Shown here: piece after piece, positions 1 through 7,633 of the stretch
How positions within the stretch are numbered: position 1 is the stretch's first letter
Layout: the number at the start of each line of letters is the position of its first letter
NCBI GenBank assembly: GCA_034189065.1
Contig: JAXHVQ010000115.1
Coordinates: 1 to 19,074 of the forward strand
DNA: 19,074 nt
DNA from: FACHB-1406 sp034189065
GTDB lineage: Bacteria; Cyanobacteriota; Cyanobacteriia; Cyanobacteriales; Spirulinaceae
Reading direction: 5' to 3'
Translations under genes and position numbers: made by a program
Notes under the pieces: generated by a model
Seen by the model: only the letters and a program-made list of their open reading frames with translations
What the model was told of the DNA's origin: nothing
Databases searched by the model: none

Positions 1-42
1 CCCCGCTCCCCCTGCTCATCACAACACTATATTCAGCAGACC

Positions 43-465
43 CTAATTACGATACAATTGCAGCGCTTCCTGCAACTCCCTTGGAATTGGAGTCGGCACT
101 AACTTTTCTCCATCTCGTCGCAAACAAGCCGTTTGCTGCTCGCCCTTAGCAACTAATTCCTCTGTCCCCTCAGCTTTTCGCCAGTATTCAAACTGCATTC
201 CAATGCGATTTTGGGCAATCATATCAAGACTCATTCGGATTGTAACGCGATCGAAGGCATACAGTTCGGAGAAATATTCACAGGAAACTTTCACCGTAGC
301 CAAAGCGAGGTTGTGAGAAAGTTCTGCGAGAATTCCGGGTGCATTGTCGTGTAAAAACATCTCGCGACATCGACCCTGCCAGCGGACATAGTTAGTATAG
401 TAAACATTTCCCACTAAATTAGTTTCTTCAAAACTAACGATGTGGTTGTATTCGTAAAATTTCAT
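43..465 (-). CDS. tebC: Enediyne-type hotdog acyl-ACP thioesterase (TebC / SgcE10 / CalE7 family)
   Basis: This 140-aa single-domain hotdog thioesterase is the expected partner of the enediyne PKS. In the family it hydrolyses the polyene or beta-keto acyl chain from the PKS ACP in the cytoplasm. The N-terminal signature NLVGNVYYTNYVRWQGRCRE (residues 16-35) is typical of CalE7/DynE7/SgcE10-like enzymes. These lack the usual acidic catalytic residue and use polar residues; N16, Y26 and R34 have the spacing I recall for CalE7 Asn19, Tyr29 and Arg37 (from memory, not aligned). The length matches the family (about 140-150 aa). The ATG lies 27 bp after the stop of the upstream membrane-protein gene, without a clear Shine-Dalgarno sequence, so the two are probably co-transcribed. 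It is the last gene of the cassette, as in actinomycete clusters. A generic 4-hydroxybenzoyl-CoA-type thioesterase is the alternative by fold alone, but the context argues strongly for TebC. Confidence 0.93.
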   Translation of the reverse strand: MKFYEYNHIVSFEETNLVGNVYYTNYVRWQGRCREMFLHDNAPGILAELSHNLALATVKVSCEYFSELYAFDRVTIRMSLDMIAQNRIGMQFEYWRKAEGTEELVAKGEQQTACLRRDGEKLVPTPIPRELQEALQLYRN

Positions 466-492
466 GACAAAAACCGCGATCGGGTTGACTTT

Positions 493-1086
493 TTAAGTTG
501 AGCTAGTCTGGCGTGCGGACGGAAAGCGGTGATAGCATAAGGCAACCACCATAGGAATAAGGACAATTAAGTTATAGAACAAATGAAGTTCGATGCGAGG
601 GAGTACCGGTTGACCGGCAAGAGGTTGATGGTTTAATTGTTGAACGATAACTTGAGCAATACTGGTTGGGGCAGCGAAGCGATATAAATTATCGCGAATG
701 AGGACTTGACCGAGAAGCAAAATGTGTTCCAGGTGATGCCAGAATTGGAGTATAAAGGCTGCATTCCACCAAACTCTCGCCCGTCCGGTTATCGCCGGAC
801 GCAGCAATGCTAAGCCCAATAACATGAATAAAGCATGACCGTAGTGCAGCCATTCACTCTTCATTATCCAGGGATAAACTAATCCCAAGAAACCCAGACA
901 TTCCGGTCTTTTCCATCCCAAAACCCAAAGTTGAAAAATCTGTGCAAGGTGTTCGGCTAAATGGGAGAAAATCACGAGCATAAATAATTGCATAGCAACT
1001 TTATGCCAACGTCCATTAAGAAAGCGAATCAGAGAATACCAAGTATTTTTGATGAGACTGTTGGAAGTTTTTTGAGCGATAGTCAT
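493..1086 (-). CDS. His-rich multi-pass membrane protein of unknown function, between pksE and tebC
   Basis: I do not recognise a named family. From the ATG at 1086 the product is 197 aa; a longer frame from a GTG at 1152 adds 22 AT-rich-encoded residues and looks less likely. Four to five hydrophobic segments are visible (around VAMQLFMLVIF, CLGFLGLVYPWIM, ALFMLLGLALL, WWNAAFILQFW and LIVLIPMVVAL), so it is an integral membrane protein. Two segments carry the same HxxEH pattern, SHLAEH (H42, E45, H46) and WHHLEH (H117, E120, H121), and a third has HYGH (H81, H84). Histidines repeated in membrane helices suggest metal or haem binding, but this is inference. It is 27 bp upstream of tebC, on the same strand, and it is not one of the five standard enediyne core genes. 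It could be a cluster-specific redox, desaturation or export factor. Confidence 0.8.
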   Translation of the reverse strand: MTIAQKTSNSLIKNTWYSLIRFLNGRWHKVAMQLFMLVIFSHLAEHLAQIFQLWVLGWKRPECLGFLGLVYPWIMKSEWLHYGHALFMLLGLALLRPAITGRARVWWNAAFILQFWHHLEHILLLGQVLIRDNLYRFAAPTSIAQVIVQQLNHQPLAGQPVLPRIELHLFYNLIVLIPMVVALCYHRFPSARQTSST

Positions 1087-1457
1087 GGTTATTAATTGTT
1101 GTTTTTTTACAAAAATTATTACTGTGACATTTTTGTTTGAGTTGTCAGACACCGACTTTTGGGTGAATTGGAAGTCAGACTTCAGGAGAGAAGAGGAAGT
1201 GGGAGCGTTGTCTGAAATGTCTGTGCAGAATTTAAGCCGCGAGTGGGGAATTATTAAAAGTAAGCGATGTCAAACGACTGTTGACATTCCAGAGCGAAAA
1301 TACTGTGGCACTCCTAAACAAATTACGAACAGCGATCGCGCGACTTTTTGGACGAATTCTCTGAATTCTGACGACACATCAATTATGTCTCCCCGCTCGC
1401 CCCGTCTCCCCGCCAAGAAGTGTCAGCCATTCGTAGCAAAGATTTGAGGATGTCAAA
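1087..1457. other. Intergenic region between pksE and the His-rich membrane protein gene
   Basis: This 371-bp stretch shows no convincing gene; the plus-strand frame through it (1085-1447) has no family features. It holds a 13-bp perfect palindrome with a central A, GAAGTCAGACTTC (1171-1183). The motif GTCAGAC occurs at 1144-1150 and again at 1174-1180, and the related inverted GTCTGAA lies at 1210-1216. A C-rich filler repeat (TCTCCCCGCTCGCCCCG) starts near 1388, and similar filler forms the first 20 bases of the window. The gap is large enough for the membrane protein-tebC pair to have its own promoter, but I could not place a confident -35/-10 pair. Confidence 0.5.
1171..1183. promoter_or_regulatory. 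Palindrome GAAGTCAGACTTC upstream of the membrane protein gene, possible operator
   Basis: A perfect 6+1+6 palindrome lies 85 bp upstream of the ATG at 1086. Its core GTCAGAC recurs at 1144-1150, and the inverse GTCTGAA lies at 1210-1216. Palindromic, repeated half-sites ahead of a gene are what a dimeric repressor or activator would bind. No known regulator is assigned. Confidence 0.25.
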
Positions 1458-4400
1458 TTAGAGGACATGGCTGCGTAAATCTTGCGTAAGGATGGCAAAA
1501 ACGAATCGTTGGCGATCGCGCGTACTCGACGGAATAAACGTCAGAATCGCCCACGATCCCGCAGTTAAAATAACCCAACCGTCTGTGGTCGCCGAAAGCA
1601 GAGTCAGCGGCGCATTGGCAAACGCACCGGCCTTCTTGAGACATTCGATCGCCGTCCAAACCCGCGTAGCCGCAGAATCTAAATCTTCCTCTGCATCGCG
1701 GGCGATAACGCCTGTTAAGGCAAAGCGTTGCGAACCCAACAGATCGCGCCACAAATCGGCAGAACGACTCGTTACAGGTTCCACATCGCAACCGAGAGGC
1801 TCAAAACCCGCGATCGCCAGCGTTATCTTATCGGTATGAGCGAGGGAAATCGCCGAACCGCCGACGACTTCCGGCTTGCCATCGCCGCGCCGAGACACCG
1901 TCGCCGTCGGTCCCAGCAAACACTGAATCGCGCGATCGCCTCTTTCGCGACGTTCGAGACTCCCATCCTCCACCACAGCAACCCTGAGTTTGCTGCCCGG
2001 AACCCACTCATTCGCGCGACGTTGGAGATACGGCGCTAACAACGGTGTCGCCCACACCTGGGGCAGCACCGAACGGACTCGCCGCAACTGCAGCCCTTCC
2101 CAACGTTCGAGGGGTTGACCTTCAGCACCCATCACTTCCACGTCGTAGATAAATGTATCGCCCTGTTGCACCCGTTCCACCGCCCGAACCCACCACGTCT
2201 CTTCCGACGGCATAGCACCCAAGACAATCCGTTCCACCGCAACCGGCAACAAAGTTCCGTGGGGAATACACCCTTGAATCGCGTGAATAACAGCATCTCT
2301 CGCCCCCGGATCGGGCAGTCGGAGGGTGGCAGGTAAGTAGCGTCCAAACCAGTCCTGCTGAGAATTCGACTCAATTTCCGCACAGCATTCAGTTGCGGCG
2401 AGGTGTCGATAGCTGCGCAGGCGTTGAAATCTCCCTTGATGGAAAAGAATATTGCCGTAGAGATCGCGCTGGGGATCGAGGGGAAGGGCAGAGGATGCGA
2501 TCGCGGTGGGAAGTTTCGGCGATAAATCGAAAACGACATTAAATCGACAAACCGCCTCAAAATGATTGACCCCAAAAGCCGTTTCCTCAGTGCGAATGAC
2601 AACCTCAACGCGATCGCCCGCGCCCATCAACGCTGCAATGCGCAAGGTGACAGTAGCATCTTTAGGAACAACAATCGGACGATTTAACTTCACCTCCTCA
2701 AAAACCGGCAGCAACTCCGTTTCAGCCAACGCCATTGCCACTTGCGCCATCGCCTCAAAGCCCATCACCGCCGGAAAAAGGCGATCGCCTTCAAAGCAGT
2801 GATCCTCAACATAAGGGTCCGTTACGGCTGACAATTCCACATCAACGACCAGTTCCACGCCCGGAATGCAAATGCGAGGATGTTCCAAAAAGCGGAGGAA
2901 AGGGAGTTCCTTGTGTTCCCATTTAAGGGTTGGGAGGTTTCCCAAGCGCCCCGAAACGACCACAGAACCGGGCAATTGTCGATCTTTAACCGAGGCGCGC
3001 GCAATTAGGCGATGCAGCACCGCCACGCCCGCATCTGGGGGAATGGGAGTAATGCCTTGCTGTCTCAACATCTCGACTCGTCCCAAACGTTCGCCCATCC
3101 CCATGCCCGACCAAATAGACCATTCCACCGTCAAACAACGGCAGTCGGGGTAGTTTTGGCCGAAGCGTTGGACGAAACTGGCTAACCATTCGTTGGCCAG
3201 GGCATAGTCCGCTTCCCCGCGCAACCCCGTTCGGGCGATAATTGAGCCAAAGGCAAGCAACAGCTTGAGTTGATGGGGATCGATGGCGGCGAGGATATTG
3301 CGCAAGCCTTGCAGTTTGGGTGCGAGGGTGCGGTGGATATCCCCTTCGTCGAGGGAGTTGAGGAGTTGGGGAACATTGCGACCCGCACCGTGCAAAATAG
3401 CAGTCACCGGACCGAACTCCGCTTCAAGTTGCGCGATCGCGTGTCGTACCGCCGCCCCATCGGTGACATCGCAGGCGAGATAGCGAAATTGAACGTCCGA
3501 AGCCGTCATGCGTTCCAAATTGGCAGCCAGTTCGGCATCGCTTTCCGGTTGCGATCGCCCCAAAAGAGCGAGTCGGATGCCGGTTTCTCGGGCGAGGGAG
3601 AGGGCGCTTTCGGCTGCGATGCCTTTCCCGCCTCCGGTTACGAGAAGCAGGTCTTCTGCGTTAAATTTACAGATGGCGGCGCGGGAAGATTCCGAGGGCA
3701 ACAAGCGCAAAACGCTTTCGTAGCGGCAGCCAGCAGCATCATACTGGACTTCAACAAAGCCTCGGGCAGACTTGGCTTCGGCGAGGACGCGATCGCCCAG
3801 GTGCAGACAGTCGAAGGGCAAGTCTACAATACAGGTGTTGAGATGGGGAATTTCTTGATGGAGGGTCCGAACGAAACCGCCGCCACCCCCGCCGTGCTGG
3901 ACGAGAACGAAATGAGTCGATTTTTGCTCGAGGGCGGCTTTTGCACTCCTCAGCAGGAGGTTTAAATGACGTTCGTCCGGTTCGGGAGGCAAGCAAACGA
4001 GAATGCCGTCGCCTCCCCATTCGTTGAAGGCTTGTTCCAAAGAAAGTGCTAGGGGATGGTCGTTCGGTGCGAAGACGCGCCATTGTCCGGGAGGGGTTCG
4101 ATCGTTGACCTTAAGGTTCGCTACAGAGGATTGACCGGGCGATCGCGCTGTCGCCAAATTTTCAGGATTAGGAATGAGGGGACGTTCGACTCGTTGGAGG
4201 ATGAAGGATTTGACCCAAGTATCAACGCCTGCTGGAAGGTGTTGGGGTTGTTCCTCAGCCGACGAATTGCCGTTCAGGGCAAGCTCTTCGAGGGCGCGGA
4301 CGACTTCGGCAATGGTCGCATTGGCGTAGTCGGTGGGGGTTGTCGGGGGCGAAAGTCCTTGGCGGCGAGCGGCTTCGGTAACGATTTGGCTAGCGCTGAT

Positions 4401-7400
4401 GGAGTTGAGGTGGAGGTCGTTGAGCATACGGCTGTCATCGGCGATCGCGGACAAGGGTAAGTCTGTCCGTTCGGCGACCAGTTGGCGGACAATGGTGTCC
4501 GCCGAGTCCGTCGAATGTTTTCTCGTTTCCTGAATGCTGTACGGGCGGGGAGAGACCTTCTCTGGGCGGGGAGACCCCGCCCCTACAGACGTTTCACTGA
4601 AATTCCCTACCTCTGACTCCTGAATTCTCAACTCTGAATTCTCAACTCTCAACTCTGAACTCTGAACTCTGAACTCTGAACTCCGAAACCGCTCGCACGG
4701 ATTGACGAAAAATTGGGGTTGCCAGTCGAGATTGAAGGGACGGGCAAATCGTCCGACGAAGAGGGGTTCGGCGTTGATGGGCGCGCCCAACGTCCAAGCC
4801 GCACCGATCGCGCGTAGCAATCCTTTGAGGGAAGAACCGCCTGCATCCAGGGGAATGACGGGGGTCTTGACAAAATCGCCCATTAACCCACTAAGAACGC
4901 GACCGGGACCGACTTCGAGCCAAAGATCGACTTGGGAGTCGGCTTGGGTTGCGGCTTCGATGAAGCGCACGGGAGCGGTAATTTGCGTGCAGAGGAGCGA
5001 TCGCAAGTCTTCTCCCTCTGCCAGAGTTGTGCCGGTGATGGTGGACACAATGGGACGCTGAAGCGGTTGCAGAGAGAGTCGGGCGAGATAGTTGGCGAGG
5101 GGACCGATGGCGGGAGCGACGAGGGGGGAGTGAAAGGCGCTCGATACGGGCAACGGAATGGCTTTGAGTCCTTGTTGGCGCGCTCGTTCGAGGGCGGTGG
5201 CAATGGCATCGGCTTCGCCCGAAATCACCGTTTGACGGGGCGAATTGAATCCGGCGATCGCGACTCGAGCGCCGTGGAGCAGAGAAGTTGCCGTTGCGCG
5301 ATCGGCGAGGATACTGGCCATTTTACCGGAGTTATGCCCCAAGGAAGCCATTGCTTTACCCCGAACTTTGGCGATCCGTAACAGGGTGTCGGCATCGAAG
5401 GCTCCTCCCCAGTGGAGGGCTGCTAGTTCGCCCAAACTATGCCCGACGGCGATCGCGCCTTTGATGCCAAAATGGTTTAAGGTTTGCAGTCCGGCAAGGG
5501 CAGCAGTGAGAATAGCCGGTTGCGCGATCGCGGTATTTTGGGGATTGTCTCCGATGGGGAGATCGGCGCGATCGTATAAGTCCCGAAGGTTGGGAAAACG
5601 CTGACTCCAAGCGCCGCCGTTGACATAGGTGGGGGCTGCCTGTCCGGGAAACAGGAAGCCGATGCGAGGTGGCGCGACTTCGGTTCCCAAGAATACGCCT
5701 TTTTGGGAATCGAGGCGATGGGAGATTCCCTGTGACAGCCAAGATTTGAGGGTTTCTAAACCGGTTACCAGTTCGGGGGGATTGGCAGCAACGATAGCGG
5801 CTCGAATGGGTTGATGTTCTAAGGTTTTAGCCAGTTGAACGGCGAGATCGGTAACTTCGGCGTAGGAGAGTTGGGGCGCGATCGCTAGGCAGCGATCGAT
5901 TTGCGCCTCGAGGGTTTCGAGGGTTGTCGCCCCCATTAAAAACAGTTCGCTATCTTGTCTCCCCATCTCTCTATTTGTTGTGTATTCTTCGGGTTGAGGA
6001 GATAGACTTTGAATTCCTGCCGTCGAGCCGATTTCTTCGAGAACGAGATGGGCATTAATGCCGCCAAATCCCATCGCGCTAACCCCGGCACGTCGGGGCG
6101 CGTTTTTAGGCCAGGGTTCGGCGCGATCGAGAACGCGCAGGGCGGGGGTTTTGCCGCTGAATTCGGCATGGGGGTTTTCGCATCCTGTGGTTGGGGGCAA
6201 GGTTTGGCTATAAACCGCCATTGTTGCTTTAATCAGTCCTGCGACTCCGGCGGCAGCTTTGGTATGGCCGATATTGGCTTTGATGGAACCGATGGCAGCC
6301 GGTTGTGCTAGCGTTTCTCCGTTGGTCTGGCTTTTTTGAATTGTTCGAGCGAGGGCGCGTAATTCCGTTGTATCGCCGACGTGGGTTCCGGTACCGTGTC
6401 CCTCGAAGTAGGCAATGGTTTGAGGCCCGAAACCCGCTCGACCATAGGCTCGTTCCAGGGCCAATTGCTGCCCTGCCACTTCCGGCCGAGTGATGCCGCC
6501 GCTGCCATCGGAAGAAATGCCCCAACCGCGCAGGACGGCGTAAATGTGACGGAATTGCGCGATCGCATCTTCGTACCGCATCAAGACGACGAAACCGCAC
6601 CCTTCTCCGGGTAAAAATCCGGCGGAGTCGCGATCGTAAATCCGCATTTTTTCGGGGGCGAGGGCTCCGGTTTTGGCAAAACCGACTAATTCAAAGGGAT
6701 CGAGGCTTAAATCAATGCCTCCGGCTAAGGCAACTTCTAAATCTCCCATTGTGAGGGCGGTACAAGCGTTGGCTACGGCAAGCAATGAGGAACTACAGGC
6801 TCCATCCAGGGTGTAGCCGCCGCCGTTGAGGTTGAAGTGGTTGCAGATGCGTCCGGCGATGGTGTTGGAGAGTCCGCCGGCGAGGGTTTCTTCGGCGACT
6901 TCGGGGAAGGGTTGTTTATATTGCGCTTCTAACTGCTCTAGGAAGCGCTGACGCTGTTGTAAGTCCCAATTTTGTTCGATCGAGACCTTTTCCACGAGAC
7001 GGCGTACATAGGGCCAGCGCAGCCGCAGGACGTTGGCGCGGGAGAATTCGCCGGTGAGGGTATTGCCGAGGAGGACTCCGGTGCGATCGCGCGGCAGTCC
7101 TTCGGCGTTGGGGAAACCGGCATCGGTTAAGGCGCGGGCGGCGATATCGAGGGCTAACCAGTGGGCGAGATCGGCGGAATTGAAGGTGGTGCTGGGGACG
7201 CGGAAGCCCACGCGATCGAAGTTGTAGCCTTCGATGAGGGCGGCGTGGCTGGCGTAGGTGCGATCGGGGGCGGCGCGATCGCTCGAAAAATAGTCGTTAA
7301 GGTTGAGGCGTTCGGGGGGAAGTTGCCGGAAAGCCTGACGTTGGGCGAGAGCGTTTTCCCACAGTTCGAGAGGCGATCGCGCATCGGGGTATTCGCAAGC

Positions 7401-7430
7401 TAAACCGACAATTGCAATTGCAGGGTTCAT
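1458..7430 (-). CDS. pksE: Iterative type I enediyne polyketide synthase (PksE), KS-AT-ACP-KR-DH-PPTase
   Basis: A single 1990-aa polypeptide that builds a linear polyene from acetyl and malonyl units on its own ACP, the first step to an enediyne core. Domains in order: KS (about 1-465), Cys212 in DGACSSSLLAV, His345 in GHGTGTH and His389 in NIGHTKAAAG; AT (about 590-870), Ser665 in GHSLGE and His767 in SAFHSP; a repeat-rich linker (about 910-970); ACP (about 975-1050), predicted phosphopantetheine Ser1010 in DLHLNSIS; KR (about 1255-1480), TGGGKG at 1265-1270 with Ser1396, Tyr1409 and Asn1413; DH (about 1515-1790), HCFEGDRLFP from His1544 and Asp1712; C-terminal Sfp-type PPTase (about 1815-1960), Asp1882/Glu1884 in GCDVEPV and WTAIECLKKAG from 1925, with Ile where many stand-alone PPTases have Lys. 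Length and domain order match SgcE and CalE8, not PUFA synthases or HglE. ATG start at 7430; the ribosome-binding site is weak. The linker contains in-frame mobile repeats (listed separately). Confidence 0.97.
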   Translation of the reverse strand: MNPAIAIVGLACEYPDARSPLELWENALAQRQAFRQLPPERLNLNDYFSSDRAAPDRTYASHAALIEGYNFDRVGFRVPSTTFNSADLAHWLALDIAARALTDAGFPNAEGLPRDRTGVLLGNTLTGEFSRANVLRLRWPYVRRLVEKVSIEQNWDLQQRQRFLEQLEAQYKQPFPEVAEETLAGGLSNTIAGRICNHFNLNGGGYTLDGACSSSLLAVANACTALTMGDLEVALAGGIDLSLDPFELVGFAKTGALAPEKMRIYDRDSAGFLPGEGCGFVVLMRYEDAIAQFRHIYAVLRGWGISSDGSGGITRPEVAGQQLALERAYGRAGFGPQTIAYFEGHGTGTHVGDTTELRALARTIQKSQTNGETLAQPAAIGSIKANIGHTKAAAGVAGLIKATMAVYSQTLPPTTGCENPHAEFSGKTPALRVLDRAEPWPKNAPRRAGVSAMGFGGINAHLVLEEIGSTAGIQSLSPQPEEYTTNREMGRQDSELFLMGATTLETLEAQIDRCLAIAPQLSYAEVTDLAVQLAKTLEHQPIRAAIVAANPPELVTGLETLKSWLSQGISHRLDSQKGVFLGTEVAPPRIGFLFPGQAAPTYVNGGAWSQRFPNLRDLYDRADLPIGDNPQNTAIAQPAILTAALAGLQTLNHFGIKGAIAVGHSLGELAALHWGGAFDADTLLRIAKVRGKAMASLGHNSGKMASILADRATATSLLHGARVAIAGFNSPRQTVISGEADAIATALERARQQGLKAIPLPVSSAFHSPLVAPAIGPLANYLARLSLQPLQRPIVSTITGTTLAEGEDLRSLLCTQITAPVRFIEAATQADSQVDLWLEVGPGRVLSGLMGDFVKTPVIPLDAGGSSLKGLLRAIGAAWTLGAPINAEPLFVGRFARPFNLDWQPQFFVNPCERFRSSEFRVQSSELRVENSELRIQESEVGNFSETSVGAGSPRPEKVSPRPYSIQETRKHSTDSADTIVRQLVAERTDLPLSAIADDSRMLNDLHLNSISASQIVTEAARRQGLSPPTTPTDYANATIAEVVRALEELALNGNSSAEEQPQHLPAGVDTWVKSFILQRVERPLIPNPENLATARSPGQSSVANLKVNDRTPPGQWRVFAPNDHPLALSLEQAFNEWGGDGILVCLPPEPDERHLNLLLRSAKAALEQKSTHFVLVQHGGGGGGFVRTLHQEIPHLNTCIVDLPFDCLHLGDRVLAEAKSARGFVEVQYDAAGCRYESVLRLLPSESSRAAICKFNAEDLLLVTGGGKGIAAESALSLARETGIRLALLGRSQPESDAELAANLERMTASDVQFRYLACDVTDGAAVRHAIAQLEAEFGPVTAILHGAGRNVPQLLNSLDEGDIHRTLAPKLQGLRNILAAIDPHQLKLLLAFGSIIARTGLRGEADYALANEWLASFVQRFGQNYPDCRCLTVEWSIWSGMGMGERLGRVEMLRQQGITPIPPDAGVAVLHRLIARASVKDRQLPGSVVVSGRLGNLPTLKWEHKELPFLRFLEHPRICIPGVELVVDVELSAVTDPYVEDHCFEGDRLFPAVMGFEAMAQVAMALAETELLPVFEEVKLNRPIVVPKDATVTLRIAALMGAGDRVEVVIRTEETAFGVNHFEAVCRFNVVFDLSPKLPTAIASSALPLDPQRDLYGNILFHQGRFQRLRSYRHLAATECCAEIESNSQQDWFGRYLPATLRLPDPGARDAVIHAIQGCIPHGTLLPVAVERIVLGAMPSEETWWVRAVERVQQGDTFIYDVEVMGAEGQPLERWEGLQLRRVRSVLPQVWATPLLAPYLQRRANEWVPGSKLRVAVVEDGSLERRERGDRAIQCLLGPTATVSRRGDGKPEVVGGSAISLAHTDKITLAIAGFEPLGCDVEPVTSRSADLWRDLLGSQRFALTGVIARDAEEDLDSAATRVWTAIECLKKAGAFANAPLTLLSATTDGWVILTAGSWAILTFIPSSTRDRQRFVFAILTQDLRSHVL
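4546..4582. repeat. GC-rich palindromic repeat inside pksE
   Basis: GGGCGGGG (4564-4571) and CCCCGCCC (4575-4582) form an 8-bp stem with a 3-nt loop. A partial direct copy, GGGCGGGGAGA, begins just before it at 4546. Together with the following CCTACAG this resembles the dispersed GC-rich filler palindrome common in cyanobacterial genomes (recognised from memory). In the PksE frame it reads as part of SVGAGSPRPEKVSPRPYS (about 948-965), a low-complexity Pro/Ser/Arg linker between AT and ACP. The reading frame is preserved. Confidence 0.75.
4614..4690. repeat. Heptanucleotide tandem array (STRR), 11 units, in frame inside pksE
   Basis: Eleven consecutive 7-base units run from TGACTCC (4614) to CGAAACC (4690). 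The units are TGAATTC, TCAACTC or TGAACTC, with TGAACTC repeated four times at 4656-4683. Three units make 21 bases, so the translated minus strand shows a 7-residue period (SSEFRVQ, SSELRVE, NSELRIQ; about 917-940) without stops. Such short tandem heptamers are characteristic of cyanobacteria and are normally intergenic. The same TGAACTC unit recurs at 7604-7610. Confidence 0.9.
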
Positions 7431-7489
7431 AGTTTTAATTCGTTATTTATCATTCGTCATTGAAGAAGCTTCTAAAATTAGATTTGTAG

Positions 7490-7515
7490 GGTGTGTTAGC
7501 GAAGCGTAACGCACC
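7490..7515. repeat. Palindromic repeat (REP-like) between unbU and pksE
   Basis: GGTGTGTTA (7490-7498) and TAACGCACC (7507-7515) form a 9-bp stem with one G-U-type mismatch around the loop GCGAAGCG. The text GTAGGGTGTGTTAGCGAAGC is a dispersed repeat I recognise from many cyanobacterial genomes. It lies 60-85 bp upstream of the pksE start. It could form a hairpin in a unbU-pksE transcript, but it has no U-tract, so it is not called a terminator. Confidence 0.7.
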
Positions 7516-7560
7516 ATTGCAACTTCGTAAGTCCTGTCTGCATTGAGTCAATACACCCCT

Positions 7561-7631
7561 GAGTTATGGGTTATGAGTTATGAGTTTTTAATATCCAATT
7601 TGTTGAACTCTGAACCCCGAAACCCGAACCC
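7561..7631. repeat. Heptanucleotide tandem repeats (STRR) between unbU and pksE
   Basis: Two short arrays: GAGTTAT, GGGTTAT, GAGTTAT, GAGTTTT at 7561-7588, and TGAACTC, TGAACCC, CGAAACC, CGAACCC at 7604-7631. The second array uses the same unit family as the array inside pksE and ends two bases before the unbU stop codon. The 203-bp gap between unbU and pksE (7431-7633) is largely made of these arrays and the palindrome at 7490-7515. Confidence 0.85.
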
Positions 7632-7633
7632 GT

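Noticed and set aside
1085..1447. Plus-strand 120-aa open frame in the gap beside pksE
   Set aside because: No family features or ribosome-binding site; it covers repeat filler and a palindrome and overlaps the start of the membrane protein gene.
1512..1519. Dense GCGATCGC octamers as possible regulatory sites
   Set aside because: This is HIP1, a genome-wide cyanobacterial octamer; useful for placing the host, not specific to this locus.
3270..3965. 231-aa plus-strand open frame antisense to pksE
   Set aside because: It lies fully within the intact PKS gene (KR and upstream region), and its composition follows from the opposite strand; no own start signals.
4614..4690. CRISPR array from the short regular repeats
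   Set aside because: Units are 7 bp without spacers; this is an STRR array.
1458..7430. Heterocyst glycolipid (HglE) or PUFA synthase as an alternative identity for the PKS
   Set aside because: The single ACP between AT and KR, the integral C-terminal PPTase, the 1990-aa length and the unbL/unbV/unbU/tebC neighbours fit only the enediyne class.
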